64,000 nucleotides of DNA. Source: Lethocerus indicus. Lineage: Eukaryota; Arthropoda; Insecta; Hemiptera; Belostomatidae. Where the stretch lies: assembly GCA_019843655.1 (NCBI GenBank), contig JACDQD010000003.1, forward strand, positions 6,450,925 to 6,514,924. Reading direction: 5' to 3'. Positions within the stretch are counted from its first letter, which is position 1. Each line of letters opens with the position of its first letter. The position numbers and the translations under genes are program-made. This document shows positions 12,814 to 24,610 of the stretch, in pieces. A model generated the notes under the pieces. That model ran no database searches, was not told the DNA's origin, and was given only the letters and a program-made list of their open reading frames with translations.

Positions 12814-12874
12814 GGAATATTCATCATACTCACCTCAAACGTTTGAGGTCCATTTTTACGTGAATGAATATTCC
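12814..12874. repeat. Nested inverted repeat with perfect 18-bp palindromic centre
   Basis: The centre, ACCTCAAACGTTTGAGGT at 12832-12849, is a perfect palindrome. Outside it, GGAATATTCAT (12814-12824) and ATGAATATTCC (12864-12874) are exact 11-bp reverse complements, with unequal unpaired spacers of 7 and 14 bases. The arrangement has dyad symmetry on two levels. It does not match any conserved microRNA that I recognise, and a zero-length central loop is unlike a microRNA precursor. It could be a dimeric transcription-factor site or a repeat relic. Confidence 0.85.
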
Positions 12875-13602
12875 GGCATCGTGGATAGCAATGTAAATTT
12901 ATTCAATTCATGAATTAATATATTCATACAGTGGTTCATTTCGCAAATATGCGTGGCTACTAGACTTTCTAATATCGCAGTTGTTTATTTGATCGGTTCA
13001 TTGTTTCCATACACTGTATAAAATGTCTACTAGCGATTCCTTTTTTCTTATGGCGAATATTTTTATAAATATTACCGAGATTTTTTCGTCCTTTATCGGT
13101 TTTATATAAATCTCTTGTACCAATTTCTGATCACACTAGAATTTTATGTTCAGCTTAGTGCCAAACAGGCCAAAGGGGGCTGACAATACAATTGATGATT
13201 GTAGCGGGTAATGGATACTGAATACCGCTGATCCGTTTCCCTTTCAGTTGCCTGTACTTTTAATGAAGGGAACCTCGGGATTCAGTTGCCGGCGGTGGGT
13301 AGAAATATTTCGTTTGACATTTTCCAGAAAATTCTACCGTAGAGAAATTCGATCGAAGGCATTATGCGATCCGTCGTCGTGCAGCGGGGGGCGACAGCGG
13401 GCCAGAATATCGGGCTGGTTAGAGGACGAGAGGGGCTGAAGGGGAGCACGCGACAGAAGCCAAGTATGCATAAGCAGATAGAAGAACTAGAAACTGATAT
13501 CTGGCTCCTGAGAACCCCAATATATCCCTGATATATTCGCACCGGGGCCTTCCAAAGTGCGCGGCGTATCCCTTCCTCCCTCCCTCAAATTCTCTCTCTC
13601 AG

Positions 13603-13605
<3 letters not shown>

Positions 13606-13658
<53 letters not shown>

Positions 13659-13696
13659 GCACACACGCACACACACTCTCTCTTTCTCTCTCTCTT
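13606..13696. repeat. Compound (CT)n-(CA)n microsatellite
   Basis: A pure CT run at 13606-13654 (about 49 bp) passes into CA repeats with G interruptions (13655-13675) and then a second CT-rich run to 13696. The tract keeps several overlapping frames open on both strands (for example Arg-Glu and Ser-Leu strings), which are artefacts of the repeat. Confidence 0.96.
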
Positions 13697-16537
13697 GTGA
13701 AATGTGACAGGGCCGGCTCTAGGGCCGCCCCCTTCGCCCTCCGCCCTTTCCCCGGGTCCCTTTTTCCGCTAACTCGTTCGGCGTGTATTATATCAATCCC
13801 CGGGTCGGGCCGTATCTCACGCCCTCCCGCCGCTCTAATAAATAACCCCCGGCAGACGGGCAGCCCGCCCTCGCGCCCCACCTAACAAGATTTGTCCTGT
13901 CTCCCACTCGCATTCGACTCCCAACGGTGGAAACCAACAAAAAAAGGGGGCAGGAAATTGTTTCGCGGTCGGGCAGTGAGGTGAAACTATTTATACAGGG
14001 AAGTGGAAACCGGTTATATCAAATTTAACACGGACGTATTATATTCGCGGAGGTTTATAATATTATGTTCAACTGATTTCGGAATTTCACCATCCGTATC
14101 GAATCATATTTATGCCATGATGTATTATTTCTAATTTTAAACCTGATTGCTAAAACATTTTTGTTTATAACTTATTACTCTTTTTAATTAAGATCTACTG
14201 AAAGCAAACACAAGAGGAATTATTCAGCCCCAGGAAATGGCATATAACCCTTATTTGGATAGCACAAGCGCTCCGAGTGCACCACAGGTGAGCAACCTTT
14301 CCTCCTGATTCTGTAATCCTCTTGTGTAGGACATTTATGTAGCGAAATAAATCCTGCTCTGAACCTCCTGCTTATCCCAAACATCGTTTTGAGTATCCGT
14401 GTAAACGGCAACCTACCATGTTCCTGAACAATTTCTAAAGATAAACATTCATGACAAATTAAAGCTGTCTGAGCGACAATAGGAAATAACGAAAGTATCG
14501 TAAATGTTATAAAATTAGTCTGTATGAATTATTGCTAGTCCAATCGTCTTCAAATGGTCCATTGTCTCTATAGCAACTTTTACTCGTAATAAACTGAGTA
14601 CTCCGCACTTCGTTCCTAGTTATAAATAGTTAGGATGTTGAAATTTCTGTGAGGAACCAGAATTTCTAACGAGACGGCAGTGGGAACGGAAATAGGCTTC
14701 TAGGATGCCGGCGTAAACGTAGCCCGGGATTGTCTGAGTCAGTTTAAATTCATACTTTCATTCAAAAGTAAATACCCCATTCATAACCAGACGCGCTCAT
14801 GTTAGGGATAGAAAGAACTGGCGTATGACACTGTTCTTTATAAAATGTTCAACTATAAAACATAAAATCTGTTGCCGTAACTTACTGTCCGCCTGTTGAA
14901 CTGAGTTATAAAAATATAGACTGTAAACAACTTGTATAAATAACTTTATAAATAAAAGAGGAATTATACCGCGGCCAATATGTAGATAGTATGCGAATGT
15001 TATTAATACCCACTTATAGAATCTAAAAAAGCTGTCTTGGTCCGATTCAGATTTGTTTTATTCAGTAATTAGTAATTAGGTACTTCTTTGCATTTTTTGT
15101 AGTTGGAAAGTACGCTACTGAAGATTGAGAAAAGCCGATACCGATTTAACAAAAGCCCAAATCAGCGACAAAAATAATATTGACCTCAATGGCCGCCTAA
15201 TAATATTGTGATTTATAAAAATATAAATATGTAATTAATTGCAGGGTTAAATTATTTTTAATGCACAATTTTCCAGCAGTCCGCATCAATCAACCGAATC
15301 CCCGATATGGAATGGAGGGCGATACCGTACTTTTGACTGAGTTCATAACAACGAGCGGAACGATGACAGACGTGCTCCCCATCGACATGTGACCAGTCGA
15401 GACGTGGGACACATTTCAGCCAAATGGAACTCGTTCCGCGACCCGAGGGGGCCGTTTTTAAAGACTCAGCGATATTTCAGAGCGTCTTTTGAACAACCAA
15501 TAATATACCTCTGAGCGACAGCAACGAGCGTTTGTGAATACGGAACGTCAGTCAAATATCAGTTCAAGATATCCTCAATATTAACGAGCATATGTTTTCA
15601 TAACTCACAGTAAAGTATAGTTTGCGGTAGTACTTGATAACTTAATAAACAAATTTATCCTGTCAAAAAACGCTGTCATTTTCCCAATTATCTGTTGAAA
15701 AACAATTTTTATTATTATAAAAAGCGTGGAACATTTAGATAAGAATTTATTGCCGGTGTATCTAGCGAAGGAAAAGAATTGGTATTCCGCAAATTACTTA
15801 GTACACAGTTTGCTCTTAAGCTATAATTAATAGGCGACTCTCAAGCACTCTTATAATTTTATTGAGCCCGGGAAACCCATTTCAAGTCCCCATAAAGTTC
15901 TACTATATAGCGATTCATTTTTCACAAATAGTCATAAACCCGTAATGGGCGATAACTTGAACGATGTTCTAGTAACTGGCCAAAATCACTACGCTATATT
16001 TATATAGCCCCCGTATGTACGACACTTTTACGGTTCTTGTAACCGAACAATTTGATTATATGTGTACGTTTATTTTTTCTCCCCAGGGATTAACGAGCCG
16101 CGGCGAAGTGCATTAGGAAAAATAGCCTTAACCAGTCTTATCCTAAATACCGATATCCAGCAGTAACATTATTTTATAAATATAATTGTTGTACGTATTC
16201 CAGCTTGCAGGCCTTTTATATATATTTTGTGAGCAACCTCGGTTGGGGTTTTACGCACAGCGATCAATAGTTTTTGGATCTTATTCATGGTAAGCATCCG
16301 TACCGCATTGGGCGGATGTAGAACAGCATACCAGTATGCTAGACCGTTAGCTCGAATTTTCATTCCGTGTAAAATATAAGTTGAAGCAATTTACTCGGGT
16401 TTATGAAAACGGAAACAATGAAACGCAATTAACAACTCACCCAGTGACATGAGGAAGATTGCCAAGAGGAGCGGAACGAGTAGAGCTCGGTGGGGTATTT
16501 CTTTTCTCGGCATTCTACTTAATTCACTCTCTCCCTC

Positions 16538-16564
16538 TTAAGTGAAAGGGGTTATTTCACTTAA
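16538..16564. repeat. Inverted repeat, 10-bp arms
   Basis: TTAAGTGAAA at 16538-16547 and TTTCACTTAA at 16555-16564 are exact reverse complements around GGGGTTA. It lies inside a GC-richer island. Function unknown. Confidence 0.88.
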
Positions 16565-16652
16565 ATGACGGCAAAACCTCTTTTAGTTCATTTGTAATTA
16601 GAGGGAGGCTGAGGGCGCCGAGGACAGAGCTGAGATGGGGTCCGCCCGGCAG

Positions 16653-16666
16653 TCCCATTAATGGGA
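16653..16666. repeat. 14-bp palindrome with homeodomain core
   Basis: TCCCATTAATGGGA is a perfect palindrome centred on ATTAAT. Paired ATTA cores of this type are typical targets for dimerising paired-class or other homeodomain proteins. That role is inferred from the motif alone. Confidence 0.6.
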
Positions 16667-16745
16667 ATTCCCTGAAACAAATTGAACAGATTAAATTGAC
16701 TCTGTGAGCCGCCGAGACCGCCGCTCTGACCGAGCCAGATGGTGC

Positions 16746-16759
16746 CCGATGATCATCGG
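16746..16759. repeat. 14-bp perfect palindrome
   Basis: CCGATGATCATCGG is perfectly self-complementary. It sits about 80 bp from the palindrome at 16653-16666 in the same island. No known factor is assigned. Confidence 0.7.
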
Positions 16760-16830
16760 ACCGAGCTATTCCCCCTCGACTGGAGGCTGGAGGACACCAT
16801 TAAATGACGCTTACTCAGAATAACGCCCAA

Positions 16831-18340
16831 TTATTGAGGCCGACCAACTCTTCTCTTATCTGCACATAATTTTTTTTGACACTTTTCTTTTTATCTTATA
16901 ATGACTTATTTGTTTTTCCTGTTAATCCGAATATATTGTCCTCTTCGAATTGAATAAATGCAGTTGGAATATTTTAATTTGTGTAGGTTCGTGATGTTTC
17001 TGTCTCCTCTCGCTGGTTAGGTCTTTTGCTAGACCGGTTTCGGCTGCTCGCCATCTTCAGTAGTGTGGACACTACATGTGAAAGTGACAGTGCAGTGAGG
17101 ATGCCCAAAAAACATCCAAAGTGCTAACAGTGACTAACACCGCTACTGAAGATGGCGAGCAGCCGAAACCGGTCTAGCAAAAGACCTAACCAGCGAGAGG
17201 AGACAGAAACATCACGAACCTACAGTATTCCAACCCCTCGCAGACCACAAAACAGGTATATCAAATTTTAATTTGTCTTTTATTGCTCGATATTTTATTT
17301 TTATAACACTCGAAAAATGAATTACAGTAGTAACGTAAAATATTCTAATATAAACGCCGGTCTGTCGTGGACGGGCCTTGAATCGACAAATTAAATAATT
17401 CCAATACCAGTGACGCACCAATTTTTATATACGGTATGAATAATCACATTTCATTAGTGTTCTCCGTTAACCGAAAAAAATAACTAAATTTCTGTTATAT
17501 ATTTTTATATACATAAATAAATATTTTGTACATAAAGGGTGAACATTTTTCGACAATCGTGAGGAGATTTTGAGACGACAATTTGCCTCCAATGGGTTGG
17601 CTCAGTGTCCTTGAAGGCCGGCGTTCGTGACGGTGCAGTGCAATAGATGTATAAGGAGAGTGGCAGTTTGAGAATTACAGAAGATTAAATTGAGCGATAC
17701 CGTGGGCCGTAATTAACGGGGCGAACGAGCCCATTATACGAGGCACTCGTTATTTGGCCGCAGGTGTGACACTTGAAGTCGGAGCCATTTAGCCATTTGG
17801 GGATATTCCAATGCCCGAGCTTACAGTTCTCATTTCGGAATAGCTCTCGGTCGCCTTCCTCGCAATATTCAAACTTGTGGCTAGGCTACAGGTTATATAC
17901 CTACCTACCGTGTTTCAAATGTTTTAGTTTACTTTGCGTTATATCAAAATTTTAGGCCATAATCAGTGTCAAATGAATGAATTCCTTAAAATATATCTTC
18001 GGTTTATCGAATTAATTATTTTAATAATATTATTTAAAAATTTGTTTTATAAGTCAATGGGAGCCGTCGAGGATTTTGTGAGATCATCAAAGTAATGATT
18101 GTCAACATTCTGGTTATTAATTTACTTCAGTAACTATTTAAAGAGTGTAAAATGTGATCCCTATTGTAAAGGGGTTTAACCTGATTGAATAGATTAATAT
18201 GTCATTGAATTTATATATAATATTTATAATTTGTGTGTGATTGAGATTACGGTTCTCAGTATTTCAGACGGTCCAAGGTGGATGAACACGGAATAGCGGT
18301 GAATGATTCATCGGTGGGCTCTTCAATCGGCAAACAGAAC
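16831..18340. other. Gene-free stretch carrying the intact inverted-repeat element
   Basis: No gene seen. The 243-bp element occupies 16982-17224. A small GC-richer patch at 17560-17780 contains CCGTAATTAACGG-like sequence and several CpGs. The rest is A+T rich. Confidence 0.5.
16982..17224. mobile_element. Foldback/MITE-like element with perfect 82-bp inverted arms
   Basis: The left arm (16982-17063, starting TGTAGGTTCGTGATG) and the right arm (17143-17224) are reverse complements with no mismatch that I can find over 82 bp. The 79-bp centre (17064-17142) is unrelated and has no coding potential. The element is 243 bp with no transposase, so it would be non-autonomous. An extra 8-bp match, GTTGGAAT at 16963-16970 and ATTCCAAC at 17227-17234, lies just outside with unequal spacing. 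No clear target-site duplication is seen, so the superfamily is not assigned. Identical arms imply recent insertion or ongoing gene conversion. Diverged relatives occur elsewhere in the window. Confidence 0.88.
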
Positions 18341-18821
18341 CTTCAATCCTGATGGGGGAGGTCTTCCCCGCCCATCAAAACCGTCAGCAGGTAAATATTG
18401 AATCGGACCACTATCCGATAAGTTCATTCGAATCGAGAGCTAAGTATCACTTTATAAATAAAAGACAGGAGCGTGATACGAAAATGAGAGGCCGCCGAGA
18501 AAATAATATTCCTTTCCTCTCCTGCAAACTTTTATCGGCTCCGGCTGGGAAAATTCAATAAAAAATTTGTGTCAAATATTCATGGAAGTTGAAGAAGAGT
18601 TATATATTCTTCCGTCGGAGGTGTATTTCAAAATGCCCTCCCCGCGCTTCCTGTTTTCCCCGGAGCCGGCCCGAGCAGTGGCGGGAGGCGGAAGGAATGG
18701 AAAAGTATTATTGACACGAGTCTTGAACGTGGGATGGGGTGACCCTTCTCCTCCGGCCCGCCCTCTCTAACGCTAACAAGGGAACGCTTCTTTATTCGGA
18801 AGTTTCATTTTATGTAACGTG

Positions 18822-18843
18822 TTTATATAGGCTTTATATAGGC
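18822..18843. repeat. Perfect tandem duplication of an 11-mer
   Basis: TTTATATAGGC occurs twice head to tail (18822-18832 and 18833-18843). Each unit contains a TATA-like core. It is too short to say more than that it is a local duplication. Confidence 0.85.
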
Positions 18844-20000
18844 GCCCCAAAGACTCTACCAATTTTTCCCCAGTAAACCATTCTGGTGGTTAAGAGATGA
18901 TGGCGGCGGGAGGGGGGGGTGAGGACCCTGTCTAAAACCCAAAGGGCCATTCACGCCCCCTAAAAATATTATTGGACTGAGCACAGGGAGCCCTTCGGGG
19001 AGTCTAACACTCTTCTAATATATATATGCAGATATTGGTTTCGTTTTTCTCTGTTTGCTTATTTATTCGTGTGTACAGTTTTATCTTTCAATATATTTAT
19101 CAATATCAGGAGACTATTGTTATCTCACCCCGCGACTTGAAATTAGTTCTAATAGTGAAGGAAGACCACATTCTTATCATTTCATAGTGCTCAACAATTT
19201 TTTCAATCATCAATAATCACAACTAAAAGAGACAAAATATTCTGAACCGCGAGTACAGAACTTTACTATTTCAGTAAATTTCATTTCAATGTGACAATGC
19301 GATTATCCTAATATATTCTCAATAGCACTGATAACTCTATTCGATGATACGATTATACACAAATCAACTAATTCTGCAAGAAAATATTGCTAGTAAAAAA
19401 TTACACAGTAGTCGAGAAATTTATTAAAAAATATTTTGTCGAGCTATCGCCCGGAAAGAAATGTATTTGAGCGGTCGCGACAGGTGGAGCAAAAAAGCCT
19501 ATTGTGTGGAGGGGAACGGTGAGGCCTTTTTTTTACCCTCGTCGAATCTTATTCGACGTTAGCAGAAATGCGATTAATTGACAATTATCCGGAGCGGAGG
19601 AAGAGAAGGAAGTGGAATCCTCTCGTTAAGACGGCGGTGGTGGGGGTGGCATAAAAAAGCGACAGGAGGGGAGATAGGGTCCGGTACGTGTCAATTATAC
19701 AGGCGGAAAAATTGTTGGGTCTCCCCATCGTCTCATAATTAGCCGAGTCCGCAGTGGACATTGTTTTTTGTCACGGGACACTCCCGGGCTCCTCCTGAAA
19801 AATCGATGACGAGAGTAGGGACGGATCTGAGACTTCCTCATTTTTCGTACCAGAATCGGACAGGCTAAGCCGAACTGACAAATAAAGTTTCGTACGGGCC
19901 CTTCGCCGCCCCTGAATATAAAATAGTAAGTAACCTTTCCTCCGGTCCATTACGCCAAGTTACATTAAAGTTATAATAACCACTATTCCGTAAATTTATG

Positions 20001-20045
20001 TATTGGTCCTGTGCTACACCGGTTTCGGCTTGTCACAGCAGTGTG
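20001..20045 (+). mobile_element. Diverged left arm of the inverted-repeat family
   Basis: Shares GGTC, TGCTA and ACCGGTTTCGGCT in the same order and spacing as the left arm of the 16982-17224 element, then CAGCAGTGTG against CAGTAGTGTG after a short deletion. Downstream, GGTCGAAAACTAGTG near 20074-20088 resembles a shortened right arm, so a whole but heavily decayed copy may cover about 20001-20165. Confidence 0.6.
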
Positions 20046-23000
20046 TTCAGCCGTTGTATCATTTCACTGAGAGGTCGAAAACTAGTGCTGCGACAGCGCG
20101 GAAAGGACGTTTCACTGACAGAAACGGCGTCCTTTAATTCCTCACTGACGCATACCGACAGAATGCCAGCGCCGATCTGTTAACATTCCGTTAGTATCTG
20201 TTAACCGTTTGTCAATAAACGGAACGAAAGCCACCGCGGGCGTACAAGTCAAAATGGACGATACCCCCACGCACTGTTCCATAATTCGCCGCACTCAGAG
20301 ACACAACGCAAACAGCCGATAGCAAATTCATTTCAGCATTTTATTCCTCCGACTTTGTCTCGACACGCGTAATATCTATTTATATTAGTTAGAATGGAAT
20401 GAAACGTTGAACAGTCAAATTCCGTTGGGGAACTGAAATTTTCGTATTTGTCGACAATAAAACCGATAATAAAACAAAAAATTACCCCCCAACGTACAGG
20501 GAGGGAGGGCAATCGTTCGATTTTGTAACGCGATTTTTTCCCCCGGTGAAAAGCCCGACAAGGGGTAACCGGACGCTGAATCCAATCCCGGAATGAATGT
20601 ATCGAGCGGATGGGAAAATAAAAACGCCTTTTGTTGCCGTTGTTCCCAAGTTGAGCCGGAATCCTCTCTGGGCGGTCCCAAGTTCTCCAACGCCGCCCTC
20701 CTCCCCCTTGCCGCTCCACCCAACAATCGGAATGCCCGCTCCCTCGGACTCCCACTTCAACTCCCATATTCGGTTTTTATTCTTCGCAGTTGATTAGTTC
20801 TTTCTTTCTCTCCAACCGCTTTGTTCGCCGGCTAATTTATTCTGATAACCTTTCGAATTTCCGATGAATGTCCGTACGAAAAGCAGACGGCTGCGTCCGA
20901 CCGCCGGGGCCTTTTTGGATCGACCTAATAAAGCTCCGTGGTTAATTAGAAAGAAAAAAACTCTCGAGCAAGGTCGTATTTAATTCCCGGTACCATTAAA
21001 AAGATCCTGGTCTTTTCATATTCCCAGATTGATAGACTAATAATTGATAAATTTAGAACAGCTCTATTCCATTGTTTCAATATATATTCGTGTTAACATA
21101 AATAGGACAACGAATAGATTTTTATAAGTTTTATTTCGATAAACGGAACTAATATTTGGTGGAGTGAATCGTTTTTGTTGTTCTGTGATAAATTACGCGA
21201 CATTGTGTATGTTATTTTTACAGAATGAAGTGTCTATGTCTTCTGTACACCAAACACTAGCCACAATATTCGATATTGTTGAAGATTTTCTTTAGTAACT
21301 TTCAAGTACCTATTTCTGAGTATAAATCGTTTGAAGTTTATTGAACATACTCCGTGGTATGAAATTCTGTTAAATCATAAACTAAGAAATGTTTTTCCTG
21401 GTACAAAATTGTGAATATTGCAACATTATTTTATATTGTACTTGAAAGGGCTATCTCATAAGAATCGGGCGAGTCACTTTCCTGACCGCCCTTTCCAGTA
21501 CGGGCTTTATTGCATGTTTATATTGCGGAAATTTCGGCCCCCTTTTCTCATTCTCCTCTCAACACTGATTGTATCTCCCCGTGTATAACTCAATTGTAAA
21601 TTGTCGGCGTAAGCTTGTAGTTTTTCAAAATAAATATTATACGACCAGAAAATTGAATCAGCATCACTGATGAATCGCAATACGAATCTATTTCAATTTG
21701 AATTTAAAATAGGTTTTTGAATTAGTTTTTCCCAACTTCCCCCGCCCATCTCCCTTCAATATTCAGCCCATTTAAGAGACTAGTTATTTAGGTTTCATTA
21801 AGGAGCTACCGACTCACTGACTCACCACCATCAAAGAGCAAGAGAGTGATTTAGAGCGTGAGTGAGAGAGAGACTAAGGTCAAAAGGTATCGGCCAACTT
21901 TTTTTCAGTTTTAAATTAAAATTACACGATCGCTTACTGTTAATTTGATATTGGATTTTGTGCATTCACAGTTTCAATGAATAGTGTTTTTTTCATTTAG
22001 AAGGACATTGTAATTCTTCAGTTATGAGTTTACCCGTCCTGAAAATACCGCTTATTGGAGTATTTCAAGTTTTTGTTAATCGCTGGCTGTAAGCAATTTA
22101 TTCGTGTTAAATTCAAGTAATATTTATTGCATGAGGAAGTATTCTCTGGTTTTGTTATAATACAGTTGAGCAACGCTATTAATTATTTAGCTTTTTCTAT
22201 CACAATATGACCGTATCAGTCTTTAAAGAGCCAGTATTCTATATTAATTATATTACGAATTATCGAAACTAACATTTATTTTGTTTTACTTTTTGTTTCA
22301 ATCAATCGTATCAACTGATTGAATACAAAAATTATCAACGTTGCATAAGTGATATATAGTGGTATTTGGAATTGTAAGGATATAAAAGGGGGTCTTTAAT
22401 TCAGTCATAAATTTGTACCTCTTAAAAATTGTTCTGTTACTGGATGGATATCTGTAGTATTTTTTTTTAAATTACAGGTTATTTTCAATCTTTTCCAGAT
22501 TGACGTTTGACAATTCACCAAACGAATGTTAAGCGAGGTGTTGCACATATACAATTGAGGTAAAACAGGTTAAAATGTTCAACGTCGTGGCACGAACTGC
22601 CCGATTAAATTTACTGTCGGCGGCGTTTTCTCGCAGCGTTGTTTTCCTCATAAATCAGGCGCTTCTTAACGTGGGCCTACTTATCACGTCAGCCAAGACG
22701 CGTCGAGGAATGATTTAGATAGTAACATAATATTGTAGCTATATGATCGAGTGAAAGGTGATAATAAATATTATTTAAGTATAATAGTAATAAATCCGAT
22801 CAACCAGTTTAGATCAATTTTTATAATGTAGTTTCTTGTGCCGTTAGGAGCGAGTTGTAGACGTGGCCTGCGTCTCATATCTGTTACTTATTGGTAATAC
22901 GGCTTTCCGTATATTGCCCAAGCGGTTGGACAATCTGGGTATCGCCTGAACCCCGTGGCGGCAACACGCTCGGAGTACAATTACATTAAAATTCGTGGGA

Positions 23001-23077
23001 AAAGACGAAGCGAATGGTCTAGTGCGTGAGCCGCCCCAGGTCACGAACGGCCGGCCTCAGGTCACGCTCCCGGCACC

Positions 23078-23098
23078 AGAAGAAGAAGAAGAAGAAGG
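23078..23098. repeat. (AGA)n trinucleotide microsatellite
   Basis: About seven AGA/GAA triplets in a row (21 bp), which read as a poly-Glu/Lys/Arg string in some frames. It sits at the end of a GC-richer patch and is followed by a purine-rich GGGAAGAAAAAAAT run. Confidence 0.9.
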
Positions 23099-23790
23099 GA
23101 AGAAAAAAATACAGAAATGTATTAGGTCCCGATTTCACCCCTTTCGTCTTATAAAACGGCCGAGACGCGTAAGGCTTATTTTCTTCTTATTTCCGCAGCA
23201 GAAATGCTAATACAAGCGAGGGACTGCATTATTTTTCAGAGTTTATAGTGTCCGAACTGAAATTAATATTAATTCGCTGGTATATCGGTTGAAAAACCGC
23301 CTTGAATCCACCAGTTCGTGTTAACTCCTTGCACGAGGCACCTTGTAATGAGATACATTTTGTAATTTTTAAAAGTCGAGTTTCCGTGTTAAAAAGAAAG
23401 GAATTTTTATTTTGTAACTCCGACAACTGTTACTGTATAATGCATATTTGTACTGCACAGTATTCGCATTAATTATTTAACACTCTGAAATGTAACTCCA
23501 TTTCAGGGACGGGTTGCCGAAATCAAGCACAGTCAACATAGTCGAAGATATATATTTATTGGAAATGTTAGATGGATTTGTAGAGAATTTGACTTATTTA
23601 TAGAACCGAGTGTAAAGTAAAAGAAAATTCTTCCGCGTCATGTTTACTCTCAAAATCATCGACGAAACTTCATTGATGTTTCCGGATCGGATTATACAAA
23701 ACCGCAACAACCGTAACAAAAATTATAACCAGAATTCTTAAATAACCCCGTAAAACAAATCGAAATAATAGTGCAGAAATTTCTCCAAAA

Positions 23791-23820
23791 TTCCAGAATT
23801 CTGGAAGAAATTCCAGAATT
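23791..23820. repeat. 16-bp palindrome plus direct half-site
   Basis: TTCCAGAATTCTGGAA at 23791-23806 is a perfect palindrome, and its first ten bases, TTCCAGAATT, recur at 23811-23820. Alternating nTTCn/nGAAn blocks of this sort resemble a heat-shock-factor element, but spacing and context are not conclusive. Confidence 0.6.
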
Positions 23821-24610
23821 TTAAAGCCAACAATATAAAACGAAGCGGGCCTATTTTTTATAGGAGACCCGACCCGATTTATAGAGAGGGTTTGTAGAAT
23901 TCTAATTGTTTTACTTGAATTCTTCGTTCGGAATTTGTATTCACGACTAAATGAGCAATGAATGAGTCACGACAGGGTCGAAAAAATTTATTCCCCTGCA
24001 TATTGTTTATTGCATTATTAAAATTAATTCTGATCTAGTGGTTGGTAACAATGAAATGCGTGGAAAATTTGCAAATATAGTACACAATTCTGTACAAAGG
24101 AGAGGACTTTGAATAATTAGATGTAACGTGAAATTTCAAAAGAAATACACTTAATAAATCCATAATTCTCCTTCAGTATCAAATGTGTGTCGCGTGAGGA
24201 AAGCAATATTACTCATTATAAAAATGCGACTTTATATAACGATAACACGTAATATGCTCCAATTTCCATTAATGAGAGGCATGCATCAATTTATAACTCA
24301 CTACTTTATGTAAGTGTAGTGCAATATTGGTTTTAATTGTTCTTCCTACATAATTATCATAAACCGGAATAATTTAACAAATAAATATATATTATAAAAT
24401 GTTATATAATAATAAAAACCAGTTAACCAGTGATGAAATACATATGTAATGTAGTAATTTAATATGGTTGACTGTGTATATGACAGTATTACAAACGATC
24501 GTGTTCCAACCCCACCGAACCTATCTCTATTTTATACTTTCTCGATTTTTAATGCATTTATACAACCTAAGAGAGAACGTATCGCAGGATTTCATTTCTG
24601 GTAATATCGG

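Larger units (their letters stand above)
12481..15270. other. Mostly AT-rich stretch with hairpin and CT tract
   Basis: No gene seen. It contains the nested hairpin at 12814-12874 and the compound CT/CA tract at 13590-13696, flanked at 13700-13990 by a GC-rich patch. Positions 13991-15270 are A+T rich with nothing that stands out. Confidence 0.5.
15271..16830. other. Two GC-richer islands around an AT-rich spacer
   Basis: No gene seen. Islands at 15271-15480 and 16431-16830 are CpG-containing. The second has three short dyads: TTAAGTGAAA/TTTCACTTAA arms at 16538-16564, TCCCATTAATGGGA at 16653-16666 and CCGATGATCATCGG at 16746-16759. The spacer is AT-rich with no feature. Clustered dyads containing an ATTA core are compatible with a regulatory element; this is inference. 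Confidence 0.45.
18341..21000. other. Mixed gene-free stretch with an old repeat copy
   Basis: No gene seen. GC-richer patches lie at 18600-18780, 19431-19930 and 20220-20990. AT-rich DNA fills 18981-19430. A diverged copy of the inverted-repeat family begins at 20001. Up to five open frames of 61-144 codons overlap at 20333-20800 on both strands. They are mutually incompatible and show no domain, so none is called. Confidence 0.5.
21001..24610. other. Long AT-rich gene-free stretch
   Basis: No gene seen. Mostly A+T rich, interrupted by a GC-richer patch at 22570-23220 that includes two copies of CAGGTCACG about 20 bp apart (23037 and 23058 regions) and a GAA repeat at 23078-23098. A 16-bp palindrome lies at 23791-23806. 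Nothing resembles an exon of a known family. Confidence 0.55.

Noticed and set aside
20333..20800. Cluster of five overlapping open frames, up to 144 codons
   Set aside because: They occupy the same bases in conflicting frames on both strands, as expected for GC-richer non-coding DNA.
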